A DNA stretch of 64,000 nt. It comes from Stutzerimonas stutzeri (GTDB lineage: Bacteria > Pseudomonadota > Gammaproteobacteria > Pseudomonadales > Pseudomonadaceae). The translations under genes and the position numbers were made by a program. Where the stretch lies: contig DDKB01000013.1 in assembly GCA_002339675.1 (NCBI GenBank), positions 248,001-312,000 on the forward strand. Direction: 5' to 3'. Shown here in pieces: positions 44,119 to 53,819 of this stretch (the stretch's first letter is position 1; each line of letters begins with the position of its first letter). Under the pieces are notes generated by a model. That model searched no databases and was not told the origin of the DNA. It saw only the letters and a program-made list of their open reading frames with translations.

Positions 44119-45354
44119 CTAGGGTTGTTCGGCGAGTGCAATCAGCGCCCAGGCCAGTGCCTGGGCGCCTGTTGTCAGCTGCGCGAGTTCGGTAAATTCC
44201 AGCGGGTTGTGGCTGATGCCATCCCGGCTGGGGACGAAGATCATCGCGGTCGGGCAGTGCCCGGACAGATACATGGCGTCGTGGAAGGCACCTGAGCGAA
44301 TTGGCTGATGACTGCGACCGGTGGCGGCGCAGGCCTGCTCGACAACATTGACCACCTCGCCATCGAAGGACGTGGGCGCGTGACTGAACAGGCACTCCAG
44401 TTCGGCGTCTTCCGGCAGACAACTGGCCAGCTCGGTGTCGAACGCCTGTAGCACGACGGCGTCCGCATGACGGAAATCGAGGCTGAAGATCACCTCGTTG
44501 GCGATGGTGTTGATGGCGTTGGGTGCCACGGTCCATCGGCCGAAGGTCAGGCGCTTGTCGTCGGCATGGCTTAGGCGATCCGCCAGCGCATCAATGTGCT
44601 GCAGGGTTTCGATGGCCAGCAGCATGGCATCGCGACGCATGCTCATCGGCGTAGTGCCGGCGTGTGCCGAAGCACCCTTGCAGCGTACCTGATACCAGCG
44701 CACGCCTTGGATCCCGGTGACCACGCCCAGATCCTTGCCGGCCTGTTCCAGCACCGGCCCCTGCTCGATATGCAGCTCGACAAAGGCGTGCGTGGCAATC
44801 TTTCCGCGCAGCGGCAGATCGGCGAAACGCCGGGCATGGGCCTCCAGCGCTGCTCCGACGCTGACGCCATCGGCATCGCAGTTATCACGAAACTGCTCTA
44901 CACGGCCGGGTTCGACATAGGCGCTGGAACCCATGGCTCCGGGAGCAAAGCGGCTGCCTTCTTCATTGGTCCAGACCACCAGCTCGATCGGCCGCCGGGT
45001 CTGGATGTTGGAAGCATTCAGCGCATGCAGGCATTCGAGGCCTGCCATCACACCGTAGCAGCCATCCAGGGTGCCGCCGGTGGGTTGCGTATCGATGTGG
45101 CTGCCGGTCATCACTGGCGGCAGGTCTTTGATACCGGCGCGGCGAATGAAGAGGTTGGCGCAGGTGTCGGTAAAGACCTCGCAGCCCAGCGCGCGGGCCT
45201 GCTCGATCAGCCAGGCGCGGGCCGCGAAATCCTCCTCGGACAGTGCCTGGCGGTTCATCCCGCCGTGCTCGCCGGGACCGAAGGTTGCCAGCGTCGCCAG
45301 CAACTGCTGCAAGCGTTCGCTGTTCACCGCCTCCAATGCCTGTTGCGCACTCAT
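44119..45354 (-). CDS. M20-family carbamoylase / allantoate amidohydrolase-type enzyme
   Basis: 411 residues. Binuclear-metal ligands are in place: GSHIDTQPTGGTLDGCYG (His, Asp), WTNEEGSRF (Glu pair), HIEQGPVLE (His) and ISHNPLEF (last His). The dimerisation domain lies in between. Members cut N-carbamoyl amino acids, allantoate or ureidoglycine. With creatinase and a hydantoinase cluster nearby, N-carbamoyl amino acids are likely substrates, by inference. The start overlaps the stop of the ATPase gene's neighbour frame by ATGA, showing coupling with the ABC genes. Confidence 0.82.
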   Translation of the reverse strand: MSAQQALEAVNSERLQQLLATLATFGPGEHGGMNRQALSEEDFAARAWLIEQARALGCEVFTDTCANLFIRRAGIKDLPPVMTGSHIDTQPTGGTLDGCYGVMAGLECLHALNASNIQTRRPIELVVWTNEEGSRFAPGAMGSSAYVEPGRVEQFRDNCDADGVSVGAALEAHARRFADLPLRGKIATHAFVELHIEQGPVLEQAGKDLGVVTGIQGVRWYQVRCKGASAHAGTTPMSMRRDAMLLAIETLQHIDALADRLSHADDKRLTFGRWTVAPNAINTIANEVIFSLDFRHADAVVLQAFDTELASCLPEDAELECLFSHAPTSFDGEVVNVVEQACAATGRSHQPIRSGAFHDAMYLSGHCPTAMIFVPSRDGISHNPLEFTELAQLTTGAQALAWALIALAEQP

Positions 45355-46157
45355 CCCGCCACCTCGGTGCGTGGCGTCAGGCTGCGGTTGAACCAAGGCT
45401 GCAGGAAGCGCTGGAGGCGTTCGGTTTTCGGCGCCTCGAACATGGATGGTGCCACACCGGTCTCGACGATCTGACCAGCTTCCATGAACACCACCTGGGT
45501 GGAAATCTGCGCGGCAAAACTCATCTCGTGGGTCACCATGACCATGGTCATGCCGTCCTCGGCCAGGCCCTTGATTACCAGCAGCACTTCTTCCACCAGC
45601 TCCGGGTCCAGCGCTGAGGTGGGCTCATCCAGCAGCATCAAACGCGGATTGACCGCCAGGGCGCGGGCGATGCCGGCGCGCTGTTGCTGACCGCCTGACA
45701 GGCGCGCCGGGTAAGCATCGGCCTTGGCGGCCAGGCCAACCCGGGCCAACGCGGCGTCGGCCAGCGCACAAGCCTCGGCCTTGTTCATGCCTTTGCCCAG
45801 CACCAGGGGCGCTGTGACGTTTTCACGCACGGTCATGTGCGGCCACAGGTTGAACTGCTGAAAGACCATAGCCAGGGGCTTGCGCACCTCGTCGATCTGG
45901 CTTTCGCTGTCACGGTCCTTTGCACTGCGGCCCGGACCGCTGTAGCCAAGCAGCTGGCCATCAATCCAGATTTCGCCCTCGTCGTAAGATTCGAGGAAGT
46001 TCATGCAGCGCAGCGCGGTGGTCTTGCCTGAGCCCGAGGGGCCAATCAGCGAGACGATTTCACCGGCCTGTACCGACAGATCGAAGCCCTGCAGCACGCG
46101 ATTGCTGCCGTAGGATTTGCCAACACCACGCATTTGGAGAAGGGGAAGATTGCTCAT
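45351..46157 (-). CDS. polar amino-acid-type ABC ATPase (system 2)
   Basis: 268 residues. Walker A GPSGSGKTTALR, signature LSGGQQQRAGIARAL, Walker B LMLLDEPTSALDPE and the H-loop TMVMVTHEMSFA are intact. Paralogue of the system 1 ATPase. It sits between the permease and hydrolase genes; its stop and the hydrolase start overlap by four bases. Confidence 0.87.
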   Translation of the reverse strand: MSNLPLLQMRGVGKSYGSNRVLQGFDLSVQAGEIVSLIGPSGSGKTTALRCMNFLESYDEGEIWIDGQLLGYSGPGRSAKDRDSESQIDEVRKPLAMVFQQFNLWPHMTVRENVTAPLVLGKGMNKAEACALADAALARVGLAAKADAYPARLSGGQQQRAGIARALAVNPRLMLLDEPTSALDPELVEEVLLVIKGLAEDGMTMVMVTHEMSFAAQISTQVVFMEAGQIVETGVAPSMFEAPKTERLQRFLQPWFNRSLTPRTEVAG

Positions 46158-46161
46158 TGCA

Positions 46162-46809
46162 TTAGCCTCGCAAGTATCGAGTGGCGCGCCGGCCAAGGTA
46201 TTCGGCGGTCATGGCCACGGCCATGGTCAGCAGCCAGTAGCTAAGTACCAGCAGGGCGTAAGGCAGGACGTAGGAGAAGGTTGTGGAGACGATGCGCCCG
46301 GCGGCCATGGTCAGCTCCGGCACGGTGATGATGGAGGTCACCGCGCTTTCCTTGATGGTCAGAATCACTTGGTTACCCAAGAGCGGCAGGGCGAACGCCA
46401 GGGCCTGCGGCGCCTGGATATGCCAGAAGGTTTGCCCCCGCGACAGGCCGTGCACCCGCGCTGACTCGACCTGGCCCGTCGGCACGCTGCCCCAGGCAGA
46501 ACGGAACAGTTCGGCAAAATAGGCGGCGCTGTAAAGCCCCAGCGATAGGATGCTGGCCTCAATGGCCGACAGCCTCAGACCGATCACCGGCAAACCAAAG
46601 TAGATCACCATCAACTGCGCCAGAAACGGCGTGCCGCGGATTAGCCAGATGTACAGCTGGTACAGCAGGTTGAACGCCGACACAGCCAGGCGCAGGGCAT
46701 TGAGGGCGAAGCCCACTACCAAGCCAATGGCAGCCCCTGCCAGGCTGACGCCCAGCGTGACCAGCATCGCCTCGCCGAAGGCCGGCAGAAGTTTCAGTAG
46801 CTCCTCCAT
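46162..46809 (-). CDS. amino-acid-type ABC permease (system 2, second subunit)
   Basis: 215 residues with five membrane segments, RGTPFLAQLMVIYFGLPVIG and the EAA loop SAAYFAELFRSAWGSVPTGQ. The ATG at 46809 overlaps the stop of the preceding permease gene (TGATG), so translation is coupled. Confidence 0.85.
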   Translation of the reverse strand: MEELLKLLPAFGEAMLVTLGVSLAGAAIGLVVGFALNALRLAVSAFNLLYQLYIWLIRGTPFLAQLMVIYFGLPVIGLRLSAIEASILSLGLYSAAYFAELFRSAWGSVPTGQVESARVHGLSRGQTFWHIQAPQALAFALPLLGNQVILTIKESAVTSIITVPELTMAAGRIVSTTFSYVLPYALLVLSYWLLTMAVAMTAEYLGRRATRYLRG

Positions 46810-47465
46810 CAGGCGTGTTCCTTCCAACGGTGTTCAAGGTATTTTCCGAGCAGAACCAGCAGGCTGGTCAGCGCTAGGTAGAACACTGCCGATACCAGAT
46901 AAACCTCCAGCGGGCGATAGGTCTGCGCTACCAGTTGCTGGCTGACCCGCATCAGGTCGGTGATTGAGATCACCGAGACCACTGCCGACACCTTGATCAC
47001 ATCGATCAGCTCACTGATTAGCGCCGGTGAGGTCAGGCGCAGCACTTGTGGAATCTGGATATGCAGCAAAGTCTTCCACTTGCCGATGGAAAACACTGAG
47101 GCCGCCTCCAGCTGACCCTTGGCGATCCCTGCAAAGCCGCTGCGCAGAATCTGCGACTGATACGCCGCTGAGTTCAGCGCCAGCGCCGCCCCGGCCGCTA
47201 CGAGCGGCGAAACATCGATGTTCAACGCCGACGGCAGGTAGAAAAGCAGCATCAGTTGCGCCAGCACCGGGGTGCCGCGAAAGAAACTGACGTAGACGCG
47301 GGCGAAAGCCCTCCCGAGGTGGCTACGGCCGTTACACAGCAGATGGATCGCGACGCCGATTAAGAACCCCAGCACCATGCTCGCCGCGCACAACCACAGG
47401 GTGGTCAGCGCGCCGTCCAAAAGAGCGGGCCAGTACAGCGCCAGGCGTGAGCTGAAATCGGTCAT
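46809..47465 (-). CDS. amino-acid-type ABC permease (system 2, first subunit)
   Basis: 218 residues with membrane segments and the HisQ-type motif YVSFFRGTPVLAQLMLLFY. The EAA loop reads SAAYQSQILRSGFAGIAKGQ. It is 9 bp behind the binding-protein gene. Confidence 0.85.
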   Translation of the reverse strand: MTDFSSRLALYWPALLDGALTTLWLCAASMVLGFLIGVAIHLLCNGRSHLGRAFARVYVSFFRGTPVLAQLMLLFYLPSALNIDVSPLVAAGAALALNSAAYQSQILRSGFAGIAKGQLEAASVFSIGKWKTLLHIQIPQVLRLTSPALISELIDVIKVSAVVSVISITDLMRVSQQLVAQTYRPLEVYLVSAVFYLALTSLLVLLGKYLEHRWKEHA

Positions 47466-47474
47466 GGCGGCTAC

Positions 47475-48323
47475 TCAGATAGTCGGAACCGGCATGGCGT
47501 CAGAGGGCAGCTGCATGATGAAACCGAACCATTTTTCCTGCAGCGTTTGCAACGTGCCGTCGGCGCTGGCCTCGGCGATGCCTTCGCTGAACAGCTGTAC
47601 CAGCGAGGCGCTGTCAGCGTCCTTACGCCCTACCCAGCCGAAATAGGTGGTCGGGCCGACCATTTCCGGCAGGGTGGCAAACAGACCGGGACGGGATTTC
47701 ACCAGCGGGCCGAGACTCGACAGGGACTGGGCTACGCCGTCGAGCCGCCCGGTGGCGAGGTCCGCGTAGGCCTCATCGAAACTGACATATTCCTTGATGC
47801 TCTTCATACCCGGCTGCCCGCCGGCCTTGAGTTTGGCATCCAGCGCCTGAAGGATAGCGAGCTGGCCGGAGCCTGTTTGCGACCCCACCACCTTGCCATT
47901 CAGATCGCCGAGCTGCTGAATGCCGTCGTCGTTGGCGCGTTTAAGCAAGGCCACAGTTGATTCGGCGATGGGCACCGTGAAAGCAAACTGCTCGAAGCGG
48001 GCCTGGTTGACCGTTACCGAGGTAACCACGAAGTCGAATTTGCCGGTATCCAGTCCAGGCAAGATACCCTGGAACGGCAGATCCAACTGACGCACCTTGA
48101 CGCCGGGCAGCTTGGCATCCAGCACGTACTTCATCAGATCCGCGCCGTAGCCCACCACTTTGCCGTTCTCGATACTTTCGAAGGGCGCGAAGCGTGCCTC
48201 GGTGGCCACCACAATCTGGTTCTTGTCCTTGATGCGTTGCAGCAGGTCGTCTGCCTGCGCCATGGAAGCAACCAGCAGTGTGGCGAGGGACAGCGACATG
48301 GCTATGAGCGGGTGGCGTTTCAT
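47475..48323 (-). CDS. periplasmic solute-binding protein (system 2, SBP_bac_3)
   Basis: 282 residues with a signal peptide (SLSLATLLVASMAQA). The fold resembles the system 1 protein closely (QIVVATEARFAPFESIENGK, DLPFQGILPGLDTGKFDF, KDADSASLVQLFSEGIA), so the two importers are paralogues that probably take related compounds. First gene of the operon binding protein, two permeases, ATPase, M20 hydrolase, DUF1989. A 31-bp palindrome lies 26 bp upstream. Confidence 0.85.
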   Translation of the reverse strand: MKRHPLIAMSLSLATLLVASMAQADDLLQRIKDKNQIVVATEARFAPFESIENGKVVGYGADLMKYVLDAKLPGVKVRQLDLPFQGILPGLDTGKFDFVVTSVTVNQARFEQFAFTVPIAESTVALLKRANDDGIQQLGDLNGKVVGSQTGSGQLAILQALDAKLKAGGQPGMKSIKEYVSFDEAYADLATGRLDGVAQSLSSLGPLVKSRPGLFATLPEMVGPTTYFGWVGRKDADSASLVQLFSEGIAEASADGTLQTLQEKWFGFIMQLPSDAMPVPTI

Positions 48324-48348
48324 GATTTAGTCTCCAGAGGACATTCTT

Positions 48349-48379
48349 TAACTTCATTCAAGTAACTTGAATGAAGTTA
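48349..48379. promoter_or_regulatory. 31-bp perfect palindrome upstream of ABC system 2
   Basis: TAACTTCATTCAAG and its exact complement CTTGAATGAAGTTA are separated by TAA. The 14-bp arms are perfect. It lies in the leader of the ABC operon on the minus strand and is a probable operator for a dimeric regulator such as the XRE-cupin protein. A hairpin in the leader mRNA is also possible. Confidence 0.7.
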
Positions 48380-48645
48380 CAAGAGCATGAAACGTGCCAG
48401 GCGCGGAAATCCGCGCTGCATTGGGCTTGACGGTATTTCTTGCGCAAACATTGTGCGAATGCGGGGCGCGCCAGCCGAATGTGATCCATTGGGGTGCGAT
48501 ATTGGCCACTGGCTTTCGGCTCGGAGGTAATGTCGATACCGCGTGCGACGTGTGTGGAATGGCAAGCACTGTGCAGTAGCTCGGGCCGAGCCAGTTCATG
48601 CCTTGTACCCCCGAAGCCACGTCGCCGCTGGCCGGAAATCCCGCC

Positions 48646-49305
48646 ATGAGCGAGACGCTGACCAAGTCTATGGCCGAACGGCTGGCACAGCGGTCCTCGG
48701 TAGCCTCTGGCAGGGCTTTGATTGCCGGGCAGCGGAGGCTGCCTATGCCGTATGCCGGCTAGTCGCTGAAAATCTAGGCGAGCCGTCGGTCTGGTCAGCT
48801 GCGCCGCCATGCGGACCATCCATCGGGCGGCCGGTTTCTGTGCGTTATGTCGCGCGCTGGGAGTCGAAGGCGAACTCGCTAGCCCGCTGGGCCAGGAACT
48901 GTCAGATACGCCAGACCTAATCGAGATCAACTACCGCCGACGCCTGGCTGCCGCGATCGAATGCGTGACACCCGCCAGGAGGAAGACGCTATGGCCGGAT
49001 TTCCGCTGGGGTTAGCTGACAAGCAGCTCAACCGTGCACTGCTTCTGGTTGAGCCTGTCCTGCGAATGGATGCCCCGGAGTGGATGCGGCAATCGGCTAT
49101 TGGAGATAGATGATCACTAAGAGTCCGCAGTGACCGGCTCGCATCCCTTCGTCGACTCGCTGGCCGCGTTACCCTGGCCGGCTCGACATGCTGCGGAACT
49201 AAATAAGCCTTGCGGGCTGGCGCCTGACTGCCAGTAGCAGCTGGATGGGCATCTGCTGAGCTGGTTAGGGGCAGTGTATATGTGTCGGCTGTGGAAAATT
49301 AGAAA
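48646..49305 (+). pseudogene. decayed hydratase of the 2-oxopent-4-enoate hydratase/FAH family
   Basis: Pieces in different frames line up in order with the intact protein at 59232: SLWQGFDCRAAEAAYAVCRL (near 48,700), TIHRAAGFCALCRALGVEGE followed by LSDTPDLIEI (near 48,820), GFPLGLADKQLNRALLLVEP (near 49,000) and GSHPFVDSLAALPWPARHAA (near 49,140). Several frameshifts and in-frame stops make it non-functional. Identity to the intact copy is moderate, so this is an old paralogue and not a recent duplicate. Confidence 0.75.
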
Positions 49306-49714
49306 AGCCGCTCTACTGATGTGACGCTGTTCCGACAGAGCCCACATCACGGTCCGCTTTTGGCCCCGTTAGCGGACAGTGGTTTGCCCGATCTAGATGA
49401 ACCCTAGTCAGGGGTTGTCCGGGGCAAGCAGCCGGTCGTACCTTTTCCCGAGACGATGTCGAGTTGAAGATGGCTTTGTTGGGCTGCGAAGATTCTCCAA
49501 CCCTTACGGACAGCTTTAGAGCACGATCTCATCGAAGGCGCGGATCAATTCTGCACGCTAGCGGGCGGAAGCAATCGTACAGAAGGAATCGATGGTGAAT
49601 GATCGACCCAAAAACTGGCGGGACCGTTCGAGACCGTTCCTAATCATGCACGGTCGAGATCAGAGCAGGCGGGCGACTCCAAAAATATGAGGTAAAGCGG
49701 AGTCGCCAGTCCGG
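49306..49714. other. intergenic with a 9-bp stem
   Basis: No gene seen. GGCGACTCC and GGAGTCGCC (49672-49680 and 49699-49707) form a stem just past the stop of the caspase-like gene and could end the five-gene unit, though no T tract follows. Confidence 0.4.
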
Positions 49715-50446
49715 TCAGGCGTCGTCCATGTCCTCTATGCGAAGCTGCAGTTGGTCACATTGTTCCCACACGTCTGCCGTGACCTCGCGCGACCGCTGAC
49801 CCTTCCCACGAGGTTGCGAGAAGAATGCCAGGCCACCTTGGAGAGAAACCCGGTCGCAAGCTTCGCCGCTATGTCCAACCGCTGCCGTGGGGCTGAAGCT
49901 GCTGACAGCTTCAGCCAACTGCTCGCAGATTGCGTCCCTGCTTTCAAACGAATCGCTGGTCGCCTGTAGCATCTCGTGGATGATTGCTAGGTCGACCTGG
50001 GTACTCGTAAACCAGTATGCGGCGCACCGGTACGCCGCTATCCATGCAATGTTCGAATCTTGGATCATGGTATTTATCGTCCCGCTCAAGCACTGCTTCT
50101 GCGTGCCCGCCGAGAAACATGAGCCAAGTACGACGCCGGTAATATTGGCTTTCCGAGACCCCAAGTTACACTTCACCAGGATATCTACTACCTTAGCACC
50201 GGAGACGCGGCTGCCGTCGCCATGGCCGGCTACATAAACGATCGCATTATCGTACTGATGAGAGGCCAGTTCATCGAATGCGGACCGGAAGCTGTGCAGG
50301 TCGTAATAGCGCGAATGAACGATGTCGACATCGCTGAACTGCTTGGCCATGCCCTCAAAAAATGGCAGTACGGAAGAGCGATTTCTATCGCTCTCGTCCA
50401 AGTTCCAAGGGCCTTCAAGAATCAATACCGCGCTTCTGTTGCTCAT
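49715..50446 (-). CDS. caspase-like (clan CD) His/Cys protease
   Basis: 243 residues. Two segments give the caspase-type dyad: AIVYVAGHGDGS with His75 and TGVVLGSCFSAGT with Cys110, each after a hydrophobic beta strand, the spacing seen in bacterial caspase-like (C14) and CHAT proteases. No signal peptide or membrane segment. AAAGGA precedes the ATG at 50446. It is the last gene of a five-gene minus-strand run with a WYL regulator and an AAA+ ATPase. Role in a defence or cell-suicide system is inferred, not shown. Confidence 0.65.
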   Translation of the reverse strand: MSNRSAVLILEGPWNLDESDRNRSSVLPFFEGMAKQFSDVDIVHSRYYDLHSFRSAFDELASHQYDNAIVYVAGHGDGSRVSGAKVVDILVKCNLGSRKANITGVVLGSCFSAGTQKQCLSGTINTMIQDSNIAWIAAYRCAAYWFTSTQVDLAIIHEMLQATSDSFESRDAICEQLAEAVSSFSPTAAVGHSGEACDRVSLQGGLAFFSQPRGKGQRSREVTADVWEQCDQLQLRIEDMDDA

Positions 50447-50471
50447 GCCAAATCCTTTAAAATTTTTGTGT

Positions 50472-51485
50472 TCATGTTTCGCGAGTTTGTATCTCCAGCG
50501 CCTGGTGCAGACGCTGCGTGATGACATCCCTTAAAGTTTCTGGTTTATCGATGCGGATCGATCCCGCATGCGACAGAATCCACCATTGAAGCTCCCAGGT
50601 ATCGAGCACGGTGGCCTGTAGTTTGGCGCCGCCCTTGGTAGCCGAAAGGGTCATGTCGCTGGAAATCGGCGTTTCCCGAACCAGTCGCGCTAGACCGTCG
50701 GATAACCAAGCCTCAAGTCTTATCGGCAGGGCTTTACCGAACTGCATGGCGCCGCCATCGATGTAGCGCTGCAGATTAAAATTGTTGGGTCGATTCGAAG
50801 GCGTTTCTGTCGCTCGTGCGGCCTCGAACCGATGTAGGACGAACCGCCTGATGTCATCGAAGGGTTCGGCGACGGCTATTAGGTAGGTCACTTGGGCCCG
50901 CTGCACCAAAGCAAGCGGGGTAAGCGTCAAGTCGTACGTTTGGTTCTTGTGAACCGAGTAGTAGCGGCACTCAAGTTGCGTATCGTTCAGCAGGGCCGTC
51001 TGTACCTTTTCGAGAACATCCGGATCCACTTGAGGCGGGATCAGCGCAAGCGCGGGCGGGACGCTGGCGACCTTTTCCGCCCAGCGGGCGGTGGCGTTAT
51101 CGTCGCACAAAGCTTCAAGCTTCTTCCTAGCCTGGGCAAATTTCGGCTCTAGCGCGGCGAGCAGGTTCTGCGGAACGAGCGGACGAATGCTGCCTTCGAC
51201 CAGACGCATCGTGAGAGCGTCGGAAATCGACAGGCCCGGCAACTCTGCTGAGGAGCCGGGTGTCCAGTACCAGCCGAATGGCGTTCCCTTGGTATTGCAT
51301 TGAAGTGGAAAGATTCTGGAGAGTTCCACAAGGTCACGCTCGACGGTGCGCTTGCTGCTTGCATGGCCGGCTTGTTCGAGTCGACGCTGTAGTTCACTGG
51401 CCGTTGCACCGGGCGACCTGACGGGCAACAGCTTCAGAAGCTCCCACTGGCGCGCCAGGGTCGATCGGGTAGAGCTTGCTGGCAC
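50472..51485 (-). CDS. WYL-domain transcriptional regulator
   Basis: 337 residues. An N-terminal helix-turn-helix (ATASELQRRLEQAGHASSKR then TVERDLVEL), a WYL domain in the middle (LECRYYSVHKNQTYDLTLTP, LALVQRAQVTYLIAVAE) and a WCX-type C-terminal extension. WYL proteins of this length (BrxR/CapW type) often regulate anti-phage systems. The start is a GTG with AGGAGG nine bases upstream. It lies 25 bp before the caspase-like gene. Confidence 0.82.
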   Translation of the reverse strand: MPASSTRSTLARQWELLKLLPVRSPGATASELQRRLEQAGHASSKRTVERDLVELSRIFPLQCNTKGTPFGWYWTPGSSAELPGLSISDALTMRLVEGSIRPLVPQNLLAALEPKFAQARKKLEALCDDNATARWAEKVASVPPALALIPPQVDPDVLEKVQTALLNDTQLECRYYSVHKNQTYDLTLTPLALVQRAQVTYLIAVAEPFDDIRRFVLHRFEAARATETPSNRPNNFNLQRYIDGGAMQFGKALPIRLEAWLSDGLARLVRETPISSDMTLSATKGGAKLQATVLDTWELQWWILSHAGSIRIDKPETLRDVITQRLHQALEIQTRET

Positions 51486-51584
51486 GAGTTCGATCCTCCT
51501 TGTCTCAAGATGTAGCCGTTATGGAGTTTTAGCCTGATGATCATGCCTCATATGACGCTTTGGGCAGCGGTCTCACCGGGCCAA

Positions 51585-53749
51585 TTAGTGCACGAAGCCG
51601 ATCGGGCGCACGGAGGCGTAACCCTTCGATGCTGCTTCAGCAATAATCGCCTCAATGACCTCCGTGGCGGTTCTAAAAGGCTTGAATCGGGATCGTCGTG
51701 AAATGGCGTCAAAGTCGCCAGGGGTGACGTGCCGTTGACGCAACAGGCGTCCAAGCGCGAGCGTAGCGGGGCGTTTCAGATCCATCGCCGTCAGATGCTT
51801 ATCCAGCAGGACCGAGATCTGGTCGGCCTTCAGGAAACCGAAATGGACCTTGAGATCGAAGCGCCGCAACGAAGCCTGGTCTAGGTTCTCCATCAGATTG
51901 GTCGACGCGATAAACAGGCCACGATAGGCCTCCATCTGCGTGAGCATTTCGTTCACTGCGCTAACCTCCCAGCTGTGCTGAGTCCGCCGCCGGTCCTGAA
52001 GAAGGTGTCGACTTCATCTAGGAGCAGCACAGCGTCATCTTTGGCAGCTGCCTCGAAAGCGGCCGCCAAGTTGCGCTCTGTCATTCCGATGTAAGGCGAA
52101 ATAAGGTCGGATGCCCGGCGGCTATATAATGGCCGCCCCAGCTGCCTTGCGACCCACAGTCCGAATGCGGTTTTCCCCGTCCCAGATGGACCGTAGAAGC
52201 ACAGTCGGGCGTCTTGGTGATGGCGAAGGCCGTTGACTAGCTCCTCGAGCGAATGGTCGGCATTGACCAGATCGGGGCTGTAGAAGGCGGGCAAGGCTTC
52301 GCATCGGTTGGTCAACAGCATCGGAAAACCCTGGGCTGCCAGCGTGGCGTCAACTAGGTGTCCCACCGAAGTGCTGATATCCGGTGCCGCCTTCTCAATG
52401 GTGCCCGCAACCGCGATGGCTCGCGTGATGACTGCAGGGGTCAGTTGCACATGCTCGGCGAGACGCGCTGCGAGCTGTTCGTTTACCCGTCCGCCACTAA
52501 TCTCATGAACGAGCTGTAATCGCTGCGCCCTTGGCGGATTGTCGAGCTTCAGCACAAGGTCGAAGCGGCGAACATAGGCGTTGTCGAGAGCGTCAATATT
52601 GTTTGTTAGCCAGAAGCAGGGAAGCGGATTCTCTTCAAGCATCCGGTTCGTCCAGCCCTTGTGCCTCGGGCGATCTTCGAACAGGCCCGATAGACCACCC
52701 GTTGCGCCGAACATATCTTCAATCTCATCCATCACCAGCAGCGCCCGGCGTTTGGAAAGTACGCACATGGCCGAGCGCAGCGCACAAAGCCGGCCGAAGC
52801 CGTCAACGGGGTCGCCATCCTCATCGGTGCAGCTGATCTCGAATAGTTCTGCGCCAAGATCTTTGGCTAACAGGCCGGTCAGTTCGCTTTTGCCAGTTCC
52901 CGGCGGTCCGTACAGCAGTACGTTCACCCCGGTGCGTCTGTCGGCCATTGCCGTCCGCAGATATTCGCCGCTCATGCTCAGCAGGGGGCCGAGATGCCGA
53001 TAGTCGCCGCGCTGCATTGTCCCAGCAGGTGCCGCTCGGAAAGCGTTCGAGAACAGTCCAATGGGGTCGCCTCGGTAATGCAAAAGCTGAAACGCCAGAT
53101 CCATGTTTCTCGGTTGCAGGAGGTCTTCGAGATCGGAATGGCGCATACGACGGCTGAACGACTCAATCAACCCTGCCTGGGCCAGTGCGCCCGACAGGGA
53201 GAGGCGCTTGCGAATCATTTGCTGCGGGCGCGCCAAGAGGTTGGCAAGAATCCTCAACATTTTGTTGAAGCTGACGGAGCCCACATAGCCGCAACATTCA
53301 TAAAGCATCGTGTCGGTTGCAAGCATGGTACTGAGCCCAAGAATCTCGCGTTCCAGTTCATCAAGCCCAACCAGCTCGCCCAGTCGCTCCACGTTGCTGA
53401 GCAGTGGCTCCGGAAGCGTCGGCTTGGGGGTCCGCTTGTTGAACTCGGTCTGCTGGATTCGAAGTGCACGTAATACTTGCTGCAAAAAGTTCAGGCCAGG
53501 GGGCCTATTCCCCTGTCGTGCCCGGCGGCTGGCGGGAGACGGAATGGCTGCCGAATTATTCAGGTCGGCTGCGTCGGTCAGCCAGAGCACGCCGAGCGCC
53601 CGCGCGACGTCGGTATCTGCGAAGCTTTCACCCACCACAAACTTGGCGCACCCTCCCATGTCGAGCAATAGGGCATACATCCAACGCACGGCAATGGGTG
53701 TTGCTTCCAAGTCTCGCTCAACGGTGTTTGCATCTTCAAAGCTCGACAT
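51585..53749 (-). pseudogene. tandem AAA+ ATPase with a single frameshift
   Basis: The first 585 residues hold a helical N-terminal region, one AAA+ domain (Walker A YGPPGTGKSEL at 280-290, Walker B LLVMDEIEDMF at 337) and most of a second (Walker A YGPSGTGKTAFG at 519-530, Walker B LLLDEVDTFF at 575). The frame then breaks near 52,000 and stops at 51,953. In the next frame, DRRRTQHSWEVSAVNEMLTQ continues the second domain (sensor 1 IASTNL, arginine finger region LRRFDLK) to 51,585. One missing base in TTC-CTT-CAG would explain it. Intact, it would be about 720 residues. A sequencing error or programmed shift cannot be excluded. Confidence 0.8.
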
Positions 53750-53819
53750 CCCCGACTCCTGTCATGAATGAAGGCATGGTGATATCAACGTGCGACGCAA
53801 TACGTCGCGCTTCGTCTGC

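Noticed and set aside
43391..44536. 381-codon frame covering the DUF1989 gene with a long N-terminal extension
   Set aside because: The extension is a shadow of the M20 hydrolase. The DUF1989 protein starts at 44101 behind AAGGAG.
48358..48930. 190-codon minus-strand frame in the gap beside ABC system 2
   Set aside because: It is low-complexity and antisense to the hydratase pseudogene, whose plus-strand pieces align with an intact protein.
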